Shown in pieces: positions 1 through 7,653 of a stretch of DNA of 23,822 nucleotides. The notes beneath the pieces are model-generated. The model saw only the letters and a list, made by a program, of their open reading frames with translations, was not told where the DNA came from and searched no databases. Source of the DNA: Ruminococcaceae bacterium UBA1425 (GTDB lineage Bacteria; Bacillota; Clostridia; Oscillospirales; Acutalibacteraceae); assembly GCA_002329365.1 (NCBI GenBank), contig DCUB01000029.1:1-23822 (forward strand), written 5' to 3'. The position numbers and the translations under genes were made by a program. Position 1 is the first letter of the stretch; every line of letters starts with the position of its first letter.

Positions 1-716
1 AACCTGCCGATGGTTAAAAGAACTGTCTCTCCGTCTGCCGTATTGTATACGCTTGTATCAGAAGCGTTCTCTCCGGCTGCCATTGACTCTATCATGCTCC
101 GTGAAATAATGTTTTCTATAAGAACCGTTTTGCCCTTGAGAAAAGGAAACTCTCTCTCGGCTTTTTCACAGCATTTTTGTGATACACCGACAAGATAGTC
201 GAGCTGTCTGTAATAAGGCTCATCCATGTTTTTCTGGCTGGTTATCATATCGTAATCAATGTGAAGCCACCCGATGTGCTTAGCTGCGGTTATCTTGTCG
301 ACGCTGTAATATGTTGCATGTCCCTCAAGAAAACCTATCGACACATCATATACTCTCGGCAGCTTTGGCATAATGCTGCTGAGATATTTCCAGGAAAGCC
401 GGTTTTTTCTGTCCGTGTCTCGGCTGTACAGAACCGCCGAATATAACAGGCGCCTTGCGGTCTTTGAAAGCTTGCCGCGGGACAAGTAATACCTCTCCGC
501 ATCAGCAAAAGAACCGTCAAACCGAAGATAGTCCTCTCCGGCCTCTATGACGTTGACATAACCCGGAATCTGCCCCGCAAAAAGTCCCTCGTTTCTGAAT
601 AACAGAAGATCGACATTGTATCTGTCGCGGTCTATAAGCGACAGCAGCGTCACAAGGCTTTTTTCCGCACCGCCGCTGTTAAGTGACGGTATGATAAAAA
701 TCAAGTTCTTTTTCAT
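1..716 (-). CDS. Glycosyltransferase family 4 (GT-B), 3' part cut by window edge
   Basis: About 238 codons are visible before the window ends. Translation starts MKKNLIFIIPSLNSGGAEKS, the typical GT4 N-terminus in which a glycine-rich loop (SGGAEKS) follows the first beta strand, and it runs to LLTIGR, the strand that opens the second Rossmann domain. Only the acceptor-binding half is therefore present; the nucleotide-sugar half with the EX7E motif lies outside. It resembles the GT4 at 3583-4788 in order of motifs (LLLF, WLHIDY/WVHTDY, LLTIGR/LLTVGR), so the two are probably paralogues. The ATG at 716 is preceded by GGATGGAG. It is the last visible gene of the polysaccharide operon and probably adds one sugar to the repeat unit at the cytoplasmic face of the membrane. 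Sugar specificity cannot be read. Confidence 0.85.
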   Translation of the reverse strand, partial: MKKNLIFIIPSLNSGGAEKSLVTLLSLIDRDRYNVDLLLFRNEGLFAGQIPGYVNVIEAGEDYLRFDGSFADAERYYLSRGKLSKTARRLLYSAVLYSRDTDRKNRLSWKYLSSIMPKLPRVYDVSIGFLEGHATYYSVDKITAAKHIGWLHIDYDMITSQKNMDEPYYRQLDYLVGVSQKCCEKAEREFPFLKGKTVLIENIISRSMIESMAAGENASDTSVYNTADGETVLLTIGR

Positions 717-812
717 TTCATTCTCCATCCCGCCGCGTCGCACGGCAATTTAAAAATCAGGTGTGAAACAGTCTGTGATTGTTGGGTTTTGGCATTATTC
801 AGCAGGCATTAT

Positions 813-1022
813 TTAAGGCAACACCGCTTAAATTTTGTTGTACAGTTGCGCCGTCAGATTTTTCGTCAGATTGCTCAAAAAACGCAGCTAATACTTTGTG
901 TATTTTCGAGTATTTTAGAGAATCGCGGAGGAACGAAGCGATTCTTTGGCGATCATGACGGAAAAGATGCAAATAAATGTGCAACAAAGGCTTTAGCCGC
1001 TAATTGTGCGGTGTTGCCTTAA
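813..1022. mobile_element. MITE-like element with 15-bp perfect terminal inverted repeats
   Basis: TTAAGGCAACACCGC at 813-827 is the exact reverse complement of 1008-1022. The 210 bp between the outer ends has no transposase gene and no credible reading frame, and it contains an internal hairpin (AGAATCGC at 919-926 with GCGATTCT at 938-945). Small size, inverted ends and lack of coding content fit a non-autonomous element moved in trans. Both ends carry TTAA, so a TA or TTAA target duplication is possible but cannot be separated from the inverted repeat itself. The element lies inside the polysaccharide operon and supplies the stop codon of the glycosyltransferase gene at 1000-1917. No second copy was seen in this window. 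Confidence 0.75.
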
Positions 1023-1917
1023 GATATTTTCTGCCGCGCAGAACCTTTGCCATGTATGCGGGGGCAAGCAGAAAAGCGGCTGTTGTCTTTTTTTTGCCCT
1101 TGATAGCCTTAAGAATCTCAGACGGTTTTTTTTCGGCCATCAGCCCGTAATACACAGCCTGAAAAAGCGTTTTTAAGTCGCCATCCGCATCGTTGACTGC
1201 CGAGACCTTCCAGAAATAGTTTGATACATAGCCCTCTTTTATGTGATCACTGTACCATGCGACAGTAAGGGAATCGGGCTCATTCTGGTAATAAACCCTG
1301 TATGGCTCGTTGACGTAATACTGCCTGTACGTTTTGTCAACATTGTTCCATACGATGCTCTCCGGAATAAAGGAGGTGCCCTCGGGAACGGGGAAAGGGT
1401 ATTTTTCCATTACTTCTGTTCTCAGACAACTGAATCTCTCTCCCGTAACCTTTGAAGCAATTTTCCTTGGCGACTCCGAGTCGTTTATTCCTTCCGGGTA
1501 TCTGTCTCCTATGACCTCGCCTGTCTGCGAGTCTACGCAAAGACCGACTACGCTCCAATATCTGCTTTTGTCGGCAATCGCGTCCCAATGAAAGAGCATT
1601 CTCTCGAGCGCGTTGTCCGTCATAGCGTCATCCGAGTCAAGGCAGACAAAATACTCCGTTTCTATTAGCCCCAGAGCCATGTTCCACGCCGTGTGCTTTC
1701 CGCCGTTTTGCTTGTAATAATACCTTATGTTGAAGTCGGCAATACGCTTAAACTCTTCTATCAGCTCCCGGGCGTTATCCGTTGAGCCGTCGTCGATAAT
1801 AAGCCACTCGAAGCCCCTGTATGTCTGTCGCATAAGGCTTTCAAACACCCTGTGTATTGTATGGCGGCGGTTATAAAGCGGAGTAAAGACAGTTATGCGT
1901 AGCTCGCTGCTGTTCAT
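1000..1917 (-). CDS. Glycosyltransferase family 2 (GT-A), C-terminus rewritten by an insertion
   Basis: This 305-aa protein starts with a GT2 fold: ITVFTPLYNRRHTI at residues 8-21, IIDDGSTDN at 40-48, and the metal-binding DSDD at 94-97 in VCLDSDDAMT. The rest is similar in layout to the GT2 at 6732-7616, including the ending (FLLAPAYM here, LLAAPAGF there), so they are likely paralogues. It overlaps the upstream GT2 by 4 bp (ATGA), a sign of translational coupling. Its last codons (KATPHN-stop) are read from the inverted repeat of the element at 813-1022; the native end was probably at or next to Lys 300. The catalytic part is intact, so the enzyme is likely active. Donor and acceptor are unknown. 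Confidence 0.9.
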   Translation of the reverse strand: MNSSELRITVFTPLYNRRHTIHRVFESLMRQTYRGFEWLIIDDGSTDNARELIEEFKRIADFNIRYYYKQNGGKHTAWNMALGLIETEYFVCLDSDDAMTDNALERMLFHWDAIADKSRYWSVVGLCVDSQTGEVIGDRYPEGINDSESPRKIASKVTGERFSCLRTEVMEKYPFPVPEGTSFIPESIVWNNVDKTYRQYYVNEPYRVYYQNEPDSLTVAWYSDHIKEGYVSNYFWKVSAVNDADGDLKTLFQAVYYGLMAEKKPSEILKAIKGKKKTTAAFLLAPAYMAKVLRGRKYLKATPHN

Positions 1918-2960
1918 TGCGCTCCTCCTTTTATAAAACCGTATACGCTTACCTTTACCTTCATAAGAAACATGATAAACCTTATTCCGGCAATGCTTTT
2001 TTTCCTCATCATTTTTATAAGCAAATCGTTAAATCTTGTGTTTTGCTCCATAAGAAGTGAAAAATTGTCATCAATCAGCTTTTGCGTTTCGGGGTTATTT
2101 ACTATACTGCGCATAACCTTTATTCTATCTCTGCCTTTCAGCTTGCCGTTTGCAAAGGCAAGCGCGCAGATAAGCTGCGAAGCGGTTGAAACCGCCGAAA
2201 GCCGTTCAAATTGCGCCGCTTCAACGCCTAACTTTGAAAAAAGCCCGCGGTCCTGCTCGCGCTGCGCCAATATTGTGTCGGCATAGTCGTATCTCGGCTT
2301 CTGAACGGCGCTCGTCTGTACATAACGGTAATAATACCCGGTGTAAGGAACAGAGCAGACGGTGCCGCACGAAATTAAAAATCTCAGCACAAACTCCCTG
2401 TCTTCGCCCTGATTTTTCCCGACGGTAAGACGCAGACCGTTTTCTTCTATGACACGCCTTCTGAACAGCTTGTTGCAGAGGGAATTGAACGAGGAGTCTG
2501 CAATCATGAAGGGCGCGACGGTGCGTTTTATATATTCCCTGCCGAGCGGAACACCGTATTCAAAAGTATATTCTATAATAACATCCTTGTCAGGATACGG
2601 GTGTTCTATGCCGCAGAAGGTCATATCGGCTCCCGTTTTTTCCGCCGCCTCAAAAAGCAGGCGGTACATGTCTTTATATACTATGTCGTCGGAATCGGCA
2701 AAGCCGACATAGTCGCCACGCGCCGCGTCAAGCCCCGCGTTTCGCGCCGAGCTTACGCCTCCGTTTTGTTTGTGAATAACCTTAATATTACCGTACCTTT
2801 CGGCGTATTCGTCGCATATGGCGGGCGAGCCGTCGGACGAGCCGTCGTCGACGAATATAAGCTCCATATCGCCGAAGACGGTCTGCGTCGTCAGCGAATC
2901 TATACACTCGCGCAGGTATTTCCCGGTGTTATATACGGGTACTACGACGGAAATTTTCAA
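1914..2960 (-). CDS. Glycosyltransferase family 2 (GT-A), EpsH/EpsJ-like
   Basis: The 348-aa protein has the full GT2 N-terminal signature: ISVVVPVYNTGKYL at residues 3-16, FVDDGSSDGS at 36-45, KQNGGVSSARNAGL at 64-77 and DSDD at 89-92. A roughly 200-residue, mostly helical C-terminal region follows, ending in a basic amphipathic tail, as in many EPS-cluster GT2 enzymes that dock on the membrane. The start is TTG at 2960, preceded by GGGG and AAAGGA; no ATG fits. It lies 23 bp after the acyltransferase gene and overlaps the next GT2 by 4 bp. It probably adds a hexose or N-acetylhexosamine to the lipid-linked repeat unit; specificity is not readable. Confidence 0.9.
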   Translation of the reverse strand: MKISVVVPVYNTGKYLRECIDSLTTQTVFGDMELIFVDDGSSDGSPAICDEYAERYGNIKVIHKQNGGVSSARNAGLDAARGDYVGFADSDDIVYKDMYRLLFEAAEKTGADMTFCGIEHPYPDKDVIIEYTFEYGVPLGREYIKRTVAPFMIADSSFNSLCNKLFRRRVIEENGLRLTVGKNQGEDREFVLRFLISCGTVCSVPYTGYYYRYVQTSAVQKPRYDYADTILAQREQDRGLFSKLGVEAAQFERLSAVSTASQLICALAFANGKLKGRDRIKVMRSIVNNPETQKLIDDNFSLLMEQNTRFNDLLIKMMRKKSIAGIRFIMFLMKVKVSVYGFIKGGAQ

Positions 2961-2983
2961 ATGTCCTTTGCCCCTTTCGGCAA

Positions 2984-3577
2984 TTAATTCGTTCCGTTAT
3001 AGGGATTGATAACATAGTCGCCCGCGCCCTTGCAGCTGATTATTCGTGCGGGAACGCCTGCCACAACGGCGTTGTCGGGTACGTCGTGTGTTACAACGGC
3101 GTTAGCTCCGACGGCTACGTTGTTTCCTACTGTTATACCGCCTATAATCTTTGCGCCCGGAGCGATATATACATTGTTCCCGATTACGGGCGTTTGCGGC
3201 TTGCCGTCCTTAATTGTCTGACCTATTGTTACGCCGTGGGAGAGCGAAACATTTTCGCCGAGCACCGCGTCGGCGTGGATTACAAGACAGCCGAAATGCG
3301 CGATGTGAAGCCCCTTGCCAATACTTGTGTTTTCATATATGTCAAATCCGTTTTTTTGCCCCGTCTTGTTCTTTTTTATTTTATAGTAGGGGAACAGGAT
3401 GTATTTCAGGAATCTTTTTTGTCGGTAGTAGGCGCACTTTCTCATGTAATAGGTAAAGCGGAAGCCGCCCGAGCAGCGTTTGTATTTTCTTAGTGCCATT
3501 ATGCCTGTTCTGCCGCTGTATCTGAATAGATCCGCCCTGATAAACTCGTCAAGCTCTGCTTTTGTCGTTATTCCCAT
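2984..3577 (-). CDS. Hexapeptide-repeat O-acetyltransferase (serine acetyltransferase-like)
   Basis: This 197-aa protein has a helical N-terminus of about 85 residues and then a left-handed beta-helix built from hexapeptide repeats. Visible landmarks are GLHIAHFGCLVIHADAVLG, VSLSHGVTIGQT with the probable catalytic histidine, VIGNNVYIAPGAKIIG and VVAGVPARIIS. The fold and motifs match the CysE/serine O-acetyltransferase group. Its place between glycosyltransferases points instead to acetylation of the polysaccharide or a sugar precursor using acetyl-CoA. The ATG at 3577 uses GAGGGG lying in the last codons of the gene upstream, whose stop is 3 bp before it, so the two are tightly coupled. A cysteine-biosynthesis role is possible but less likely here. 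Confidence 0.85.
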   Translation of the reverse strand: MGITTKAELDEFIRADLFRYSGRTGIMALRKYKRCSGGFRFTYYMRKCAYYRQKRFLKYILFPYYKIKKNKTGQKNGFDIYENTSIGKGLHIAHFGCLVIHADAVLGENVSLSHGVTIGQTIKDGKPQTPVIGNNVYIAPGAKIIGGITVGNNVAVGANAVVTHDVPDNAVVAGVPARIISCKGAGDYVINPYNGTN

Positions 3578-3582
3578 AAGCG

Positions 3583-4788
3583 TTACCCCTCTATCATAGC
3601 GTATATTTTGTTCATCTGCCCGTCGACGCTGTAATCGGATTCAAACGCGTTTTTCGAAAGCCTTTGACGCAGCTCGTCGTCTTTTATCATGCGCTCGATA
3701 TCGTCGGCGACGGCTTCGGGCTTCATCGGTGAAATACTCGCGTCAAAGCCGTCTTTTACCTGACTTCTTGCCGTAGTGAAGTCGGTGATGATTACCGGTT
3801 TGCCGAGTATCTGCGCCTCGCGCACCGTTACAGCCTTGCCCTCATACCTCGACGGCTGAACGTAAATGTCGCAGTTTTTCATGTAAGGATACGGATTAAC
3901 CTTTTTACCGAGTATTATAAAGCTTTCCGATATGCCGAGTTCACGGACTTTCTTTTCGACGCTTTGCTGCTCGCTTCCGTAGCCGACGGCATACCACCTG
4001 ACCTTTACGCCTCTGTCAACGAGTATTTTGCATATTTCCGCTGCAACATCGAACGCCTTTGCGTAGCAGAACCGACCCACCGTCAGCAGGCGCGTGACGT
4101 CCGGCCCGGCTTTCATGTCGCCAGGCACAAATTCGTCCGCCTGCTGCCGGACAAGCTCTTTTGAAAGTATGTTTTCAACGGTGACAAGCTTTGCGGAAAG
4201 CGACGGATAAATCTTTGTAAACACTCTGCCGCACTCCGAAGATACGGCGGCTATGGTGTCGAAGCTCTCCCAGATTTTCAGATCCTTTTCATAGTCGAGA
4301 GCCGCCTTTGAATAATCCGTATGCACCCATGCGATTTTTCTTTTTGCCCTGACGTTTTTCGACACAAAATGATGCGGCCACATAAAGCTTATAGCCGCGT
4401 CATACTTCTTTTTAAGCTTTGGCATTAACCGCACCGAGCTGTCCCAATACGCCTGAAGATAAGCGAATACAACGGCGTCGGACGGCTCGTCCGAATACTT
4501 AAACCTGTTATCGATTAAAAGCTTTGAGATAATCCGTGACGCCGCAAGCAGGGGATGACCCGTCAGAAGAACCTCCCTGACGGGCTTTAAAAGGCTGGCG
4601 CACTGCGGCAGCTCGGGCAGCAGATTGCACCGCTTATCAATAAGCGGCAGAAACTCGCCCTTTTTTGAAAAAAGAAGCACATCGACGTCGTATTTATCAT
4701 AATCGAATACACTGAGCAGACCGGCCAGACTGCGCTCGATTCCGCCTATTTCCATGCTGTTTACTGTTATGAGTATTTTTTTCTTCAA
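3583..4788 (-). CDS. Glycosyltransferase family 4 (GT-B)
   Basis: This 401-aa protein is a complete GT-B enzyme. The N-terminus ILITVNSMEIGGIERSLAG carries the glycine loop, VTRLLTVGRF opens the donor-binding domain, and QPSRYEGKAVTVREAQILG holds the EX7E pair that binds the nucleotide sugar. The start is TTG at 4788, with GGGAGG 11 bp upstream; the first strand of the fold begins three residues in, so little can be missing. It is the likely paralogue of the partial GT4 at the left edge. It probably extends the lipid-linked oligosaccharide in the cytoplasm, retaining the anomeric configuration as GT4 enzymes do. The sugar is unknown. Confidence 0.9.
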   Translation of the reverse strand: MKKKILITVNSMEIGGIERSLAGLLSVFDYDKYDVDVLLFSKKGEFLPLIDKRCNLLPELPQCASLLKPVREVLLTGHPLLAASRIISKLLIDNRFKYSDEPSDAVVFAYLQAYWDSSVRLMPKLKKKYDAAISFMWPHHFVSKNVRAKRKIAWVHTDYSKAALDYEKDLKIWESFDTIAAVSSECGRVFTKIYPSLSAKLVTVENILSKELVRQQADEFVPGDMKAGPDVTRLLTVGRFCYAKAFDVAAEICKILVDRGVKVRWYAVGYGSEQQSVEKKVRELGISESFIILGKKVNPYPYMKNCDIYVQPSRYEGKAVTVREAQILGKPVIITDFTTARSQVKDGFDASISPMKPEAVADDIERMIKDDELRQRLSKNAFESDYSVDGQMNKIYAMIEG

Positions 4789-4847
4789 CGGCGTATGTGC
4801 CTCCCGTCGTAAACCAAAGTCTTGAAAAGCAAAAGCTCTTGGGCGGT

Positions 4848-5561
4848 TCAGCGTTTTTCTCTTAGTTTTTTAACCCTTTCGCCGCCGATAAGCTTTATCG
4901 CCGCCCTTTTTACGTCCGACTTCAACCGTGTCCTTTTCGGAAGCCAAAGCTGCGCGAAATGATGTATGGCGTGACTGTTGTCCGTAATATAGCTGATGCC
5001 GTTTATGTAGTCGTACGGGCTGAACCACTCGCGCGGATATATCGTCATCCCGCAGACCTCCTGAAGCGAATCGTCGCGTACAAGGCCGTTTTCCGAAAGC
5101 AGCTTAGTCAACAAAACCACGTTCGTATCCTTGTAGCAGGTGCCGTCGGGAAGTATATAGGGCGTGTTTTCGTAGTGCTTCATATATTCACACAGGAGCG
5201 GCACGCCCTTTTCGGCTCCCATAACGCAGGTGCCGACATAGCTTTTTTCCTCAAATCCCGCAAACATTGTATGTGCAAGAAACGGGTCAAAGCCCTTTAA
5301 AACCTCGACATCGGTGTCAAGATATATGCCGCCGTTTTCAAACAGAGCCTTTGCCCGCGCGTAGTCGCTGACAAAGGCAAAGTTGCGATTTTCGTAAGCC
5401 TGGCTTACAAAGGTGTTGCAGTTTATGTCGAAGTTGTCCTCGTTCCACTCGACGATGTCATAGCCTGAAAGGTTTTTACGCCAGGTGGCGATGCATTTTT
5501 TTACAAGCTTCGGCTTTTCGCCCCTGCCGAACCAGCAGTAGTGTATTGTTTTCGGTATCAT
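4848..5561 (-). CDS. Glycosyltransferase family 32 (OCH1/capsular sugar-transferase type)
   Basis: The protein begins MIPKTIHYCWFG, the hallmark start of bacterial GT32 enzymes, and has FVSDYARAKALFENGGIYLD with a DTD metal-binding motif at about residues 82-84. At 237 aa it is the normal length for the family. An ATG nine bases upstream (5570) is in frame, but it sits only 1 base from the GGAGG site; the ATG at 5561 lies 10 bases away and gives the standard family N-terminus, so I chose 5561. It follows the polymerase gene by 17 bp. GT32 members transfer mannose, galactose, glucosyl-type or amino sugars onto capsular repeat units; the substrate here is not readable. Confidence 0.9.
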   Translation of the reverse strand: MIPKTIHYCWFGRGEKPKLVKKCIATWRKNLSGYDIVEWNEDNFDINCNTFVSQAYENRNFAFVSDYARAKALFENGGIYLDTDVEVLKGFDPFLAHTMFAGFEEKSYVGTCVMGAEKGVPLLCEYMKHYENTPYILPDGTCYKDTNVVLLTKLLSENGLVRDDSLQEVCGMTIYPREWFSPYDYINGISYITDNSHAIHHFAQLWLPKRTRLKSDVKRAAIKLIGGERVKKLREKR

Positions 5562-5578
5562 GCCGCCCATGCCTCCGC

Positions 5579-6682
5579 TTAAAATTTATCGCTCGCATAG
5601 TATATAATTGAATACCTGACGTTGTAGAAATATATTGCGTAAAGAAATATAGTGGACCAGTATACCACTTTTCTGTCCCTTTGCCTGAAGGCAAGGGCTA
5701 CGAGCCACGTTATCAGCAGTATCGGGAACACACTTGTGTATATCGCAAAACGGGCGAAAATCCAGTTGTACAGCGAGATGATATAGAACAAAAGGTTTAT
5801 GAACGACATGTTTATCATAACGTCTCCGTAACGTCCCAGAACATACATATGCTCGCGCTGAAAATAAGCCAGAATCAGCGGAACAAACAGCACCGCTACC
5901 CTTATAATATTTGAGCCTGTTTCGGCTCCGCTTGTAAACCATTCGTTGTGGGCATATTCGCTGTAGTCGGTTTTTTCAAGCACGTCAAGGAAGGTGGGAA
6001 GAAACAGGTCGAACATCAGAGTCAGCATTGTAGTACCCACGAGCATAAGAAGCATAAGCCATGACCACGCGCGACGCCGGGCAATGAAATACAACGGTAT
6101 CATGATTAATGCGCTCGAGTGGAACAGCCACGCAAGCATTACAAAAATCAGGTATTTATAAAAGTCTTTGCCGTTTTCGGATAAAAGGTACTTTGTCGCC
6201 AAAAGCAAGATACCGGCAGCCATATACTGCCTGATTCCGTTCATGGAAAACGAATAGTAGGAGGTTGTGACAAAAAGATAGATGCCGAGCTCATACGATT
6301 CGGAATACTTGTAAATGATAAATATAGCGGGGACGCATGAAATAATTGCCGTCAGAACAATCAGCAGCGTCGGGTCGTCTGATCTGAGGCGGCAGTAATG
6401 CTGTATTATGTTATACATTATGCCGCCCTCAAAATTCCACGGAGAATCCGTCATCACGTCCGGATCAAGAAGGTTATATGAATGTATATAATATGTTGTA
6501 TCACCGAGGTTGTTCCGCAGACCGGAAAAGGCGGTAAACAACACAGCGGGAATAATAAAACCTATTATGTTGGGCTTTGGCTGCCCCAGCACGCCCGGCC
6601 GTTTTGCGTATGCCTTTGACGCGGCCGCCGTGATATAACAAAACACAACAAGCACGGTAAAGATCAACATGTAATCAGTCAT
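5579..6682 (-). CDS. epsG: EpsG-type O-antigen/exopolysaccharide polymerase (Wzy-like)
   Basis: This 367-aa integral membrane protein has about 9-11 hydrophobic segments. It carries EpsG-family marks: FSGLRNNLGDTTYYIHSY after the second segment, SFSMNGIRQYMAAGILLLAT, and FHSSALIMIPLYFIARR. The family joins lipid-linked repeat units outside the membrane into a polymer. The start is uncertain. ATG at 6682 gives a natural beginning directly before the first membrane helix but has a weak ribosome site; a TTG at 6712 with AAGGA six bases upstream would add ten residues. The gene follows the GT2 stop at 6732 closely either way. It is the only polymerase seen in the cluster, so it defines the linkage between repeat units. 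Confidence 0.85.
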   Translation of the reverse strand: MTDYMLIFTVLVVFCYITAAASKAYAKRPGVLGQPKPNIIGFIIPAVLFTAFSGLRNNLGDTTYYIHSYNLLDPDVMTDSPWNFEGGIMYNIIQHYCRLRSDDPTLLIVLTAIISCVPAIFIIYKYSESYELGIYLFVTTSYYSFSMNGIRQYMAAGILLLATKYLLSENGKDFYKYLIFVMLAWLFHSSALIMIPLYFIARRRAWSWLMLLMLVGTTMLTLMFDLFLPTFLDVLEKTDYSEYAHNEWFTSGAETGSNIIRVAVLFVPLILAYFQREHMYVLGRYGDVMINMSFINLLFYIISLYNWIFARFAIYTSVFPILLITWLVALAFRQRDRKVVYWSTIFLYAIYFYNVRYSIIYYASDKF

Positions 6683-6731
6683 AAGATATCGTCCGGCGCC
6701 GTGTTCCGGCAAGCCGTATCCTTCCCGAAAA

Positions 6732-7616
6732 TTACTTTGTTTTATATAAAATATATCTCCACCAGACGAATCCGGCGGGGGCGGCAAGCAGCGTAAGCGC
6801 CTTTCGCGGACTGTCGGCGAGCCAGCGCCTGTCTTTCAGAATAAGGCAGCTCGACACATAGTGCGCCGCCTGATTGAATCTGAATTTAAAGCCCGCGAAC
6901 GGAAGCTGCATGCACAGCTTTCGGCTGTATGCGAAACCGCGTGGGTTTTTAAGGTATTGGCGGAACATGTTTTTTGAAGAGCCGTCGTCGAGGTATTCGA
7001 CGATGCAGACCACCTCGTTCATGTTCAGAAGCGTGTAGTTTATGTCGAGCAGGCTGTATTTTGTGGCGAGGTTTACATATTTTTCACCCTCAAACACCGG
7101 GTACGGATTTGCTTTTGTAAGCTCGGTGCGAAGAATGAACTTTTTGTCGCCTTTAACTCCGTATTTGTAATAATAGTCGTAATACGTCGCGCGCCTGACG
7201 TTTTTGGGGAACCTTGTGCCGATTATTTCGCCGTTTTTGTAAGCGTCGAGCGCCAGAAAGCCGCTAACGCCGTCGTCCTTTTCACTGCTTTGCCAGAAGC
7301 TTATTATTTTCTCTACAGCATCGTCTGGCATATAGTCGTCTGAATCTATGCAGGTGTTAAGCTCCGTATCAATATTTTCATATGCAAGGTTGTGCGCACC
7401 ATGCATTCCGGCGTTTTCCTGATAAACATAACGTAGAACAAAGCCGTTGTCTTCTTTTTGCCAGCTCTCCACAAGCTCGCGCGTGTTGTCTGCGGAACCG
7501 TCGTCGACGATGAGCCAGACAAAATCCTTGCAGGTCTGCCGCTTCATCGACTCATAGCACTGCGGCAGAATATAAGCCCTGTTGTATGTCGGCGTGAAAA
7601 CAGTAAGCAGCGGCAA
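6732..7616 (-). CDS. Glycosyltransferase family 2 (GT-A)
   Basis: A 294-aa GT2 enzyme with LLTVFTPTYNRAYILPQ at the N-terminus, LIVDDGSADNTREL at about 35-48 and DSDD at about 91-94. It resembles the GT2 at 1000-1917 along its length. I chose TTG at 7616 because AAGGGGGGAG lies about 7 bases upstream and the first beta strand starts two residues later. A GTG at 7643 would add nine residues but has no good ribosome site and falls inside a palindrome. It ends just before the polymerase gene. Likely role: transfer of one sugar to the lipid-linked intermediate. Confidence 0.9.
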   Translation of the reverse strand: MPLLTVFTPTYNRAYILPQCYESMKRQTCKDFVWLIVDDGSADNTRELVESWQKEDNGFVLRYVYQENAGMHGAHNLAYENIDTELNTCIDSDDYMPDDAVEKIISFWQSSEKDDGVSGFLALDAYKNGEIIGTRFPKNVRRATYYDYYYKYGVKGDKKFILRTELTKANPYPVFEGEKYVNLATKYSLLDINYTLLNMNEVVCIVEYLDDGSSKNMFRQYLKNPRGFAYSRKLCMQLPFAGFKFRFNQAAHYVSSCLILKDRRWLADSPRKALTLLAAPAGFVWWRYILYKTK

Positions 7617-7632
7617 GCTTCTCCCCCCTTGG

Positions 7633-7653
7633 ATAATGTACACTGTACATTAT
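7633..7653. repeat. 10-bp-arm palindrome at a gene junction
   Basis: ATAATGTACA (7633-7642) and its exact reverse complement (7644-7653) are separated by one base. The palindrome covers the stop codon of the GT-B-like gene and the bases just upstream of the next gene's ribosome site. It has no T-tract, so it is not a normal terminator. It could be an operator, an mRNA hairpin tuning translation or decay, or chance. Confidence 0.6.

Noticed and set aside
799..987. Small open frames inside the 210-bp element
   Set aside because: No ribosome site and no recognisable protein; they are explained by the inverted-repeat element.
5579..6787. Longer reading of the polymerase gene starting MPPPPDSSGG
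   Set aside because: The extra residues overlap the end of the GT2 gene in another frame, are not membrane-like, and have no ribosome site at that start.
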